A DNA stretch of 57,202 nt. Source: an uncultured Rivibacter sp. GTDB taxonomy: Bacteria > Pseudomonadota > Gammaproteobacteria > Burkholderiales > Burkholderiaceae. The notes beneath the pieces were generated by a model. That model was not told the DNA's origin. It did no database searches and saw only the letters and a list, made by a program, of their open reading frames with translations. Made by a program: the position numbers and the translations under genes. How positions within the stretch are numbered: position 1 is the first letter of the stretch; each line of letters starts with the position of its first letter. Below are positions 17,120 to 25,070 of this stretch, piece after piece. The DNA is taken from assembly GCA_946481025.1 (NCBI GenBank), contig CAMLNA010000012.1:1-57202 (forward strand), written 5' to 3'.

Positions 17120-19849
17120 TTGACGACCTCCGTTGAATCCCGTGCCTTGCCCCTTGCGGCGGTGACGCCTGCGTGGTGGCGGCAGTTCGCCGAACGGCTG
17201 GCGGACTGGACGCTCGACGCGGGAGTCTCGCCGCGCGACCTGACCGTGCTGCTGCCGTTCGCACAGCTGCTGCCCTGGGCCCGCGAGGCATGGGCGAGCG
17301 TTTCAGCGGGCGGCTGGTCGCCGCGATTCGAGACGCCGCAGACGCTGGCCGGTGCGCTGGCACCGGCGCATGCCGGTGCGGCCACGGACGTCAGCTTCGA
17401 CGTCACCACCGACCGGCTCACTGCGGCAGGACTCTTGCGGTCGCAGGGCTGGGCGCTCGACTGGGCCCGCGCCGACAGGCGTGGGTTCGAGCAGGGTGTG
17501 GCCCGCGTGGTCGAGACCGCGCATGCGTTTGCCCGTGCGGCAGCGGCGGTGGCTCCGGCAGAGCGCGCCGTCCATTGGCATCGCGCTCGAACCTTGCTGA
17601 GTCCCGGCGGCAGTGTCGGCGGCACCGAGCGCCTGCTCGCCCGTGTGGCGCTGGAGTGGGCAGCAGCCTCCACCGCGCCTGCCACCGACGTCTTGTTCGA
17701 GCTCCGTGCCGGCGCGTGGGCAGGGCTTGTGGCAGGTGGGCGCGATCCCCTCGTCGAAAGCGTTCTGCAGCACGCAGCGGGCGTCGGCCTGCGGGCGCTG
17801 CGCCTGGTCGCCGACGCGGATCCGCTGCGGCCCTTCGAGGCCGTACTCACGCCCCGTGTTGCCGTTGCGACCGATGCCGAAGACGAGGCGCAGCGTGCAG
17901 CTGCGCAGGTCCTGCATCACCTGGCGGCCGGCGAGGCGCCCGTGCTGCTGGTGGCGCAGGACAGAGTGCTCGTGCGCCGGGTCCACGCGTTGCTGGAGCG
18001 CAGCAGGGTAACGGTCGCGGACGAGAGCGGCTGGAAGCTCTCGACCACCCGCGCGGGTGCGGCCGTCATGACGCTGCTGCGCGCCGCGCGCCCGCTCGCG
18101 GGCAGTGACGACTGGCTGGACTGGTTCAAGTCCGGCATGGCCTCGTGGCCCGCGCTCCATGCTGCCGGGCTTGCGCCGGCCGAACGCATCGGCCGGCTCG
18201 AGTTCCACCTGCGACGCACAGGCGCGACGCGGGCCTGGGGTTTCGATGCGCAGCATGCCCCCCGCCTGCATGCCGACGCCATCGCCCTGTGGCTGGCGGC
18301 GCGCGAGGTGTTGCAACCGCTGCAGGACCTCGGCCGCAAGAGCCTGCCCGAGGCGCTGGCCGTCCTGCGCAACGCCTTGCAGGCTTGCGGTGCATGGGAG
18401 GCGCTCTCGGCCGACGCGGCCGGCCGCCAGGTGCTGACTGCGCTGCGGCTCGACCCGGAGGCTGGCAACGGCGTCGTGTGGGACACCGCCGCGCGTGCTG
18501 CCCGTGTCGACCTGGGCGGCCTGCTTGCGTGGGTCGACGACGTGCTGGAGCAGGTGTCTTTCCGGCCCGATCCCCTGGCGGAGGGCGCCGCTGCCGACGT
18601 CGTGATCACGCCGCTCGCGCGGGCCGTGCTGCGGCCGTTCGCCGCGGTGGTGATGCCCGGAGCCGACGAAAACCATCTGGGCGCACCCGGCAGCGGTTCG
18701 CCGCTGGTCGGCGAATCCGCCGCGGCTGAACTGGGGCTGCCCACACAGCAAGAGCGCAGCGAGTCGGAGCTGCTGGTGTTCGCGCTGCTGCTGCGGCACC
18801 CGCAGCTGACGCTCCTGCGGCGCCGCTCCGAAGGAGATCAGCCGCTCGCGCCCAGCCCGCTGCTCGAGCGCCTGCTGCTGCGTTTCCAGCGCTCGGGCCT
18901 GCATTTGCCGCAGGCCTCCGACCCGAGGCCGACCGAGACGGTCCAGCCTCGCCCGCAGCACATGCCGCAGCCCGTGCTGGCCGGCAACGCCAGGCAGGCG
19001 TTGTGGCCGCGCCGGCTCGACGCCACGGCCTACGCACACCTGCGCGCCTGCCCGTATCGGTTCGTCGCGCTCAGGTCCATGGGCCTGCGTGAGGCCGACG
19101 AACTCGACGACACCGTCGAGGCACGCGACTACGGCACTTGGCTGCACGCCGTGTTGCATCGCTTTCATGCAGACCGGCTGGCCAGTCCGTGGCCCGACGC
19201 GGACGACCTCGCGCGGCTGCTCGGCAGCGCACGTGCGGTGCAGGCCGAACAAGGCTGGGACGATGCGGAGTTCCTGCCGTTTGCCACCGCCTTCGAACGC
19301 CTGGCGCCGCAATACGTGCATTGGTTGCACGAGCAGGAAAAGGCGGGCGCCCGGTTTGTGGAAGGGGAGGTCGAACTCGGCTGGCAGCCCGACGACCTGG
19401 CGCTGCCCGGGCTGCCGCCTACCCAGCTGCACGGCCGGCTCGACCGTGTCGACCGGGTACGCGAGGGCGGTCAGTCGCTCGTGCGCATCGTCGACTACAA
19501 GGCCGGCAGCGCGGCCAGGCTGAAGGAGAAGCTCGCCGAACCGCTGGAAGACACGCAGTTGCCGTTCTACGCGGCCCTGCTCGAGGGGGCCCGCTACGGC
19601 TCGCATGACGACACCGGTGTCGAAGCCGGCTACCTGTCGCTCGACGGCGCCGAGGTCAAGTGGCTGCCCCACGAAGCGGTTGGCGAAACCGCGCAGCAGC
19701 TGCTCGAAGGCATGGCCCAGGACCTGCAGCGCATCGCTGCGGGCGCTGCCTTGCCGGCGCTGGGCGAAGGCGTGGCCTGTGAGTACTGCGCCGCACGCGG
19801 CCTGTGTCGCCGCGACCACTGGGCGCCGAGCGGCGAGGTCGACCGATGA
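17120..19849 (+). CDS. AddB-like double-strand-break repair nuclease (PD-(D/E)XK)
   Basis: 909 residues. The N-terminal two thirds resemble the inactivated helicase-like part of AddB and lack a Walker A motif. The C-terminal RecB-type nuclease domain has GRLDRVDRV...VRIVDYKAGS, where the Asp and DYK are the catalytic D and (D/E)xK. Cysteines that bracket this domain, Cys in RACPYRFVA and CEYCAARGLC near the end, match the 4Fe-4S staple of AddB nucleases. With the helicase downstream it should form an AddAB-type complex that resects broken DNA ends. The start is a TTG at 17120 in a short divergent gap from trxA, so the true start could be slightly downstream. The stop overlaps the next gene by 4 bp. 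Confidence 0.82.
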   Translation: MTTSVESRALPLAAVTPAWWRQFAERLADWTLDAGVSPRDLTVLLPFAQLLPWAREAWASVSAGGWSPRFETPQTLAGALAPAHAGAATDVSFDVTTDRLTAAGLLRSQGWALDWARADRRGFEQGVARVVETAHAFARAAAAVAPAERAVHWHRARTLLSPGGSVGGTERLLARVALEWAAASTAPATDVLFELRAGAWAGLVAGGRDPLVESVLQHAAGVGLRALRLVADADPLRPFEAVLTPRVAVATDAEDEAQRAAAQVLHHLAAGEAPVLLVAQDRVLVRRVHALLERSRVTVADESGWKLSTTRAGAAVMTLLRAARPLAGSDDWLDWFKSGMASWPALHAAGLAPAERIGRLEFHLRRTGATRAWGFDAQHAPRLHADAIALWLAAREVLQPLQDLGRKSLPEALAVLRNALQACGAWEALSADAAGRQVLTALRLDPEAGNGVVWDTAARAARVDLGGLLAWVDDVLEQVSFRPDPLAEGAAADVVITPLARAVLRPFAAVVMPGADENHLGAPGSGSPLVGESAAAELGLPTQQERSESELLVFALLLRHPQLTLLRRRSEGDQPLAPSPLLERLLLRFQRSGLHLPQASDPRPTETVQPRPQHMPQPVLAGNARQALWPRRLDATAYAHLRACPYRFVALRSMGLREADELDDTVEARDYGTWLHAVLHRFHADRLASPWPDADDLARLLGSARAVQAEQGWDDAEFLPFATAFERLAPQYVHWLHEQEKAGARFVEGEVELGWQPDDLALPGLPPTQLHGRLDRVDRVREGGQSLVRIVDYKAGSAARLKEKLAEPLEDTQLPFYAALLEGARYGSHDDTGVEAGYLSLDGAEVKWLPHEAVGETAQQLLEGMAQDLQRIAAGAALPALGEGVACEYCAARGLCRRDHWAPSGEVDR

Positions 19850-22800
19850 CGATGAACCAGGCGCGGCCGGCCTATGCGATCGATGGCCGGACGGTCACGC
19901 GCGAAGCCTTCTACGAGGCCGCCTGCGATCCGCGGCGCAGCCTGGTGGTGGAGGCCTGTGCCGGCGCCGGCAAGACCTGGATGCTGGTGTCGCGCATGTT
20001 GCGTGCGCTGCTCGAAGGTGCCCGGCCGCAGGAGATCCTCGCGATCACCTTCACCAAGAAGGCCGCCGGAGAAATGCGCCAGCGGCTGTCCGACTGGCTG
20101 CACGAGTTCGCGCTGGCCAGCGAGGCCGACCGGGTGAAGGCGCTGGTGCAGCGCGGCCTGCGGCCTGACGAAGCGCAGCGGCAGGCCCCTGCGCTGGCGG
20201 CGCTGTACGAGCATGTGCTGGCCGGCGGGCGGCCGGTGGAGATCCGCACCTTCCACGGCTGGTTCTCCCAGCTGCTGCGCCAGGCGCCGCTGGAGCTGCT
20301 GACCGAGCTCGGACTGCAGCCGGAGATGGACCTGGTGGAAGACATCACCGAGCTGCTGCCGCAGGTGTGGCGCGCGTTCCTCGCCGACGTGGCCGGCGAG
20401 CCCGGGCTGCGCGCCGACTACACCGCCCTGGTGCTGGCGCGGGGGCGCTTCACCACGCACAAGTGGCTCGAGGCGGCGCTCGACAAGCGCATCGAGCTGG
20501 AGCTGGCCGATGCCGCCGGCACGCTCGAGGCCAGCGTGGCCGACCCGGCAGTCCTGTGGCCTGAATGCGCCGGATTGCCCACGCCCGCCAGCCTCGTGCG
20601 CGGCCAGGCGCTCGCCAACGCGCTGTGGCAATTCGCCCGGGTGCTCGGCGCCTCGGGGAAGGCCACGCAGACCAAGATCGCGCAGGTCCTCGAGATGGCG
20701 CTCGGCGAGCCGGACGACCAAGCCGCTTTCGACGGCGTATGGAAGGCGCTGTTCACCGGGAACGGCACGCCTCGCAAGCTGGGCGACCGGCCCGAGCAGC
20801 CGGCGCTGTGCGACGCCCTTCAGCGCATCCGCACCGCCCTCGACCAGCACGCCGCACGCGAGGAGCACCTGCGCCTCGTGCGCCTCTCACGCGTGCTGCT
20901 GGCGCGCTATCGCGACGTGAAGCAGGCGCGAGGCCTGGCCGACATGGCCGACCTGGAGCGCTGTGCACTCGCGCTGCTGCGCGACGCCACGCTGGCCGGC
21001 TGGGTGCAGGAGCGGCTCGACGCCCGCGTGCGCCATCTGCTGATCGACGAGTTCCAGGACACCAGCCCGCTGCAATGGCACGCGCTGCATGCCTGGCTCG
21101 CGGGCTATGCCGGCGCGGGCGGCGGGCAGGGCGCGCCCTCGGTGTTCATCGTGGGCGACCCCAAGCAGAGCATCTACCGCTTCCGGCGCGCCGAGCCGCG
21201 CGTGTTCGAAGCTGCCCAGCATTTCGTGCGCGAAGCGCTGGGCGGTGCACTGCTCGCCTGCGACCACACGCGGCGCAATGCGCCGGCGGTGATCGCCGCG
21301 CTGAACCCGGTGTTCGAGCAGGCCGCGGCCGAAGGCCTGATGCCCGGCTTTCGCAGCCACACCACCGAGTCGCAGGCGGCCGGCGAGGTGCGTGCGCTGC
21401 CCGGCGTTCCCAGGCCCGAAAAGCTGGCGGCCGCCAGGCGCCTGGACTGGCGCGACTCGCTGACGCAGCCGCGCTTCGAGCCGGAAGAAGCATTGCGCAT
21501 GGCCGAGGCCCGCCATGTGGCCCGCGCGGTGGCCGAGCTGGTGGGGCAGGGCTGGGCGCCGGGCGACATCTTCGTGCTCAGCCGCAAGCGGGCGCACCTG
21601 CGTGTGCTGGGCGAAGCCTTGCGAGAGCAGAGGCTGCCCCACGTGGCGCCCGAGGAGCATGCGCTGATGGACGCGCCCGAGGTGCGCGACCTCGTGGCCC
21701 TGCTGGACGTGCTGGTGTCGCCGCACCACGACCTGTCGTTGGCGCAGGTGCTCAAGAGCCCGCTGTTCGGCGCGAGCGACGAGGACCTGCTGGACCTCGC
21801 GGCGCAGGTGCAGACGGCGCTGCGCGAAGGGCACGCCAGTCCGCGGCAATGGTGGCAGGCGGTGATGCAGGGTCGCGGCGAGAGCGCGGCCTTGCAGCGT
21901 GCGCGGGAGCTGCTGCCGCAATGGCAGCAGCTCGCTGCCCAGCTGCCGCCGCACGACCTGCTCGAGCGCATCGTGTCGCAGGGACAGGTGCGCGAGCGTT
22001 ATGCGGCGGTGGTGCCCCCCAACGCGCGGGCGCTGGCGCTGGAGCAGATCGACGCCCTGGTGAACCAGGCACTGCTGCTCGACGGCGCGCGTTATGCCAC
22101 CCCCTACAACTTCGTGCGTGCGCTCAAGCGACGGGCGGTGCAGGTGCCGCCGCGGGCGCACCCTGAAGCCGTGCAGCTGCTCACCGTGCACGGCGCCAAG
22201 GGGCTGGAGGCGCGCGCGGTGTTCGTGATGGACGCCGACCCCGCGCCGCCCCAGCAGGAATCGGCCACGCTGCTGGTGGAGTGGCCGGTCGATTCCACCC
22301 ACCCGGCCTGCTGCGCCTTCGTGGCCTCGATGGCCCGTTGCCCGCCGTCGCTGAAGCCGCTGCTCGAGCGCGAGCGCCAGGCGCAGGCCCGTGAAGAGCT
22401 CAACGGGCTGTACGTGGCCATGACGCGGGCGGCGGAACTGCTGGTGTTCAGCCGGACGGAGCCGCATCGCGCCGCAGGCTCGCCTTCGTGGTGGCAGCGC
22501 CTGGCGCCGGTGCTGCCGCCCGAGCCCTGGTGGCCGGCCGCGCAGGGCCGGGGCGCCGGCGAGGACGAGCAGCAGCAGCCGGCCGTGCTGCCGGTGCTGC
22601 CCCGGCTGCAGCGGCCGCCGCAACCGGGGCAGCGACCGGGGCCCGCCGCCCGGCCATCCGGGCGCACCGACGAGGCGGCGCTGCTCGGCCGTGCCGTGCA
22701 CCGGGCCCTCGAGTGGCTCACGGCACGACCCGTGCAGCAACGCGACGATGCGGCCCTCTCGCAGGCCGCGGCGGCCGCCGCGGCCGAACTGGGCCTGCCG

Positions 22801-23142
22801 GCCGGCACCTCCGCGGCCATCAAGGCGCTGGTTCAGCCGGTGCTGCGCAGCGCCGAGGCGGCCCACCTGCTCGACCCCGCCCGGCTCGCCTGGGCCGGCA
22901 ACGAAGTGCCCATGGCCTGGGGCGGCGAGGTGCTCCGGCTGGACCGCCTGGTGGCGCTGGACACCGGGGCCGGCCGCCAATGGTGGGTGCTCGACTACAA
23001 GCTGCAGCACGCCCCGCAGGAACTGGCGGCCTACCGCGACCAGCTGGCGCGCTACCGTGCGGCGGTGCAGGCCGCGCAGCCTGGCGAGGACGTCCGGGCG
23101 GCCTTCATCACGGGCGCGGGGCGCCTCGTCGAAGTGCGGTAA
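19846..23142 (+). CDS. AddA-like UvrD/Rep-family helicase-nuclease
   Basis: 1098 residues. SF1A helicase motifs in order: Walker A EACAGAGKTWM (about 36-46), Ia AITFTKKAAGEM, II LLIDEFQDTSPLQW, III VGDPKQSIYRFRRAEP, V LTVHGAKGLEARAVFV, VI NGLYVAMTRAAELLVFSR. The C-terminal RecB nuclease motif reads LRLDRLV...WWVLDYKLQ. It uses ATP to unwind DNA ends and is probably paired with the upstream AddB-like protein. I chose the ATG at 19846 because it forms an ATGA overlap with that gene. No RecC- or RecD-like genes are adjacent, which supports an AddAB rather than a RecBCD assignment. Confidence 0.87.
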   Translation: MTMNQARPAYAIDGRTVTREAFYEAACDPRRSLVVEACAGAGKTWMLVSRMLRALLEGARPQEILAITFTKKAAGEMRQRLSDWLHEFALASEADRVKALVQRGLRPDEAQRQAPALAALYEHVLAGGRPVEIRTFHGWFSQLLRQAPLELLTELGLQPEMDLVEDITELLPQVWRAFLADVAGEPGLRADYTALVLARGRFTTHKWLEAALDKRIELELADAAGTLEASVADPAVLWPECAGLPTPASLVRGQALANALWQFARVLGASGKATQTKIAQVLEMALGEPDDQAAFDGVWKALFTGNGTPRKLGDRPEQPALCDALQRIRTALDQHAAREEHLRLVRLSRVLLARYRDVKQARGLADMADLERCALALLRDATLAGWVQERLDARVRHLLIDEFQDTSPLQWHALHAWLAGYAGAGGGQGAPSVFIVGDPKQSIYRFRRAEPRVFEAAQHFVREALGGALLACDHTRRNAPAVIAALNPVFEQAAAEGLMPGFRSHTTESQAAGEVRALPGVPRPEKLAAARRLDWRDSLTQPRFEPEEALRMAEARHVARAVAELVGQGWAPGDIFVLSRKRAHLRVLGEALREQRLPHVAPEEHALMDAPEVRDLVALLDVLVSPHHDLSLAQVLKSPLFGASDEDLLDLAAQVQTALREGHASPRQWWQAVMQGRGESAALQRARELLPQWQQLAAQLPPHDLLERIVSQGQVRERYAAVVPPNARALALEQIDALVNQALLLDGARYATPYNFVRALKRRAVQVPPRAHPEAVQLLTVHGAKGLEARAVFVMDADPAPPQQESATLLVEWPVDSTHPACCAFVASMARCPPSLKPLLERERQAQAREELNGLYVAMTRAAELLVFSRTEPHRAAGSPSWWQRLAPVLPPEPWWPAAQGRGAGEDEQQQPAVLPVLPRLQRPPQPGQRPGPAARPSGRTDEAALLGRAVHRALEWLTARPVQQRDDAALSQAAAAAAAELGLPAGTSAAIKALVQPVLRSAEAAHLLDPARLAWAGNEVPMAWGGEVLRLDRLVALDTGAGRQWWVLDYKLQHAPQELAAYRDQLARYRAAVQAAQPGEDVRAAFITGAGRLVEVR

Positions 23143-23257
23143 GGGGGCCTGTCGTGGAAGAAACCATGAATTCGCTGCCCTCATCAAGGCTTTGCCTATT
23201 GCGGCCTGCGATCCAATCGGGCCAACTCCCCAAGCCCTCTTCTGTTTCGCCGACCGC

Positions 23258-25009
23258 ATGGCCGCTACCGCCGGTTCACTGACCACACGCCGATTCGGGC
23301 GGTTCGAATTGCGTCGCCTGCTCGGCAAGAGCTCGCGCACGATGAACTGGCTGGGCTATGACGAGCGGGCCGGGCTCGAGCTGGTGATCTGCCTGCCGCG
23401 CCAGCAGCCGGCCGACGCACAGGCCCTCGAACGCTGGCAACAGGCGGCACAAGCCGCTGCCCGGCTGAACCATCCCCACCTGGTGCCGGTGCTCGAAGTA
23501 GGCGTCGAGGAACGCTGGCCCTACATCGCGAGCCAGCCGCCTGCCGGCGCGACGCTGGCCGAGCACCTGGCGGCTCATCCGGTGCCGGGGCAGGCCGAGG
23601 CCGTGGCCTGGGCCTGCGACGCGCTCGAAGGCCTGGCCTACGCCCACGAGGCGGGCGTCGCCCACGGCGACCTGGCCGCACACAACCTCTGGATCGACGC
23701 CCACGGCCGCGTGCAGGTGCTTGCGCTGTCCCTGGCTGCCGGGGCCGATGCCGGCGCGGCACAGGCCGCTCCCGCGGCCGCTGCCAGCGGCTCGCTGGCG
23801 CTCGACCCCTCGCAGCTGCGTTCGCAGCGCGCGGCCGGCGAACGCGACCTGGTGGCCATGGGCCTGCTGCTGCACGGCCTGCTGGCCGACCATCCGGCGC
23901 TCGACCAGCCCGACATCGCGCTGGCGGCCGACCTGGTCGGCCAGGAGATCGTCCGCCTGCCCTGGACCACGCCGCAGCCGGTGCCCGACACCCTGCGCGC
24001 GATCGTCAACCGCAGCACCGAACGTGCGCAGCGCCAGCGCTACCTCAGCGCCCGCACGCTGCTGCGTGCCCTGAGGGGGTGGCAGGAGGCCCAGGCGCAG
24101 GAGGACGGCGGGCCGCTGCCCCTGCTGCTCGACCGCATGCGTGCGGCGGGGCACCTGCCGGCCCGGCCCAGCCTCGCGCAACGCGTGGCCCGTCTGGTGG
24201 CCATGGAGCGCCAGCGCATCGACGAGATGGTCGACGCGATCGTGCAGGATCCGGCGCTGGCCTTCGAGCTGCTGCGCACGGTCAATGCAGCCCAGTTCGC
24301 AGGCCATGGCGACGCGCCGGTCACCACCGTGCGGCGCGCCGTGCTGCTGATCGGCCTGCAAGGCGTGCGCAGTGCAGCCGGCAGCCTGCGGGGCTGGCCG
24401 GGCCCTCTGGGCGAACAGCCGGCGCAGGCGCTGGAGCGGGGGCTGTATCGCGCGCGCTTCGGCGCGCACGTGGCCGAAATGCTGTGCCCGGCCGGGCTCG
24501 ACGCCGAAGAAGCATTGCTCGGCGCCTTGCTCCAGAGCCTGGGGCGGCTGCTGGTGCTCTACCACTTCCCTGACGAGGCCGAGCAGATCCGGCAGCTCAT
24601 GTTGCCCGGGCCCAGGCCCGAACCCGACGCCCCCGAGCCGCCCGGCATGAACGAGGCGGCGGCTGCCAGCGCCGTGCTGGGGGCCGACCTCGAGTCCCTG
24701 GGCGTGGCGGTGGCGCGCTACTGGGGCCTGCACGATGCGATGCTGCAGATCATGCGGCGCCTGCCCACCGACAAGTCGGTGCACAAGCCGGACGACCGCT
24801 ACGGCCTGCTGCGCTGCGTGGCCAGCGCGGCCAACGAGGCGGTCGACGTGCTGCTGCTGCCGCCGATCAAGCAGCCTTCTGCCATGAACGCGATCGTGCA
24901 ACGCTATGCACGTGCGCTCAATTTCACGCCCAAGGAATTGCAGGAGGCGCTGCAGAAGGGCCGGCGCCTGGCCGACGGCCTGCCGGCGGTCGAACGCGCC
25001 GCCGGTTGA
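23258..25009 (+). CDS. Pseudokinase-HDOD signalling protein
   Basis: 583 residues. The N-terminal 270 residues follow the Ser/Thr kinase fold (FGRFELRRLLGK, YAHEAGVAHGDLAAHNLWID) but lack catalytic residues. The ATP-anchoring Lys of VAIK is Cys45 (ELVICLP), HRDLKPSN reads HGDLAAHN (136-143), and the DFG motif is replaced by ALS (156-158). It should therefore be catalytically dead. The C-terminal half (about 285-560) is an HDOD domain (RQRIDEMVDAIVQDPALAFELLRTVNAAQFA), a non-catalytic relative of HD phosphohydrolases used in signalling scaffolds. It is a clear paralogue of the next gene. Role unknown; a regulatory partner of that kinase is an inference. The start at 23258 follows a 115-bp gap after the helicase gene. 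Confidence 0.8.
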   Translation: MAATAGSLTTRRFGRFELRRLLGKSSRTMNWLGYDERAGLELVICLPRQQPADAQALERWQQAAQAAARLNHPHLVPVLEVGVEERWPYIASQPPAGATLAEHLAAHPVPGQAEAVAWACDALEGLAYAHEAGVAHGDLAAHNLWIDAHGRVQVLALSLAAGADAGAAQAAPAAAASGSLALDPSQLRSQRAAGERDLVAMGLLLHGLLADHPALDQPDIALAADLVGQEIVRLPWTTPQPVPDTLRAIVNRSTERAQRQRYLSARTLLRALRGWQEAQAQEDGGPLPLLLDRMRAAGHLPARPSLAQRVARLVAMERQRIDEMVDAIVQDPALAFELLRTVNAAQFAGHGDAPVTTVRRAVLLIGLQGVRSAAGSLRGWPGPLGEQPAQALERGLYRARFGAHVAEMLCPAGLDAEEALLGALLQSLGRLLVLYHFPDEAEQIRQLMLPGPRPEPDAPEPPGMNEAAAASAVLGADLESLGVAVARYWGLHDAMLQIMRRLPTDKSVHKPDDRYGLLRCVASAANEAVDVLLLPPIKQPSAMNAIVQRYARALNFTPKELQEALQKGRRLADGLPAVERAAG

Positions 25010-25070
25010 CGTGAAATAAGCCCGGCGTACCCCGCTCATCCGGGCATCGCCACCGACGGGGTGGGGTCCA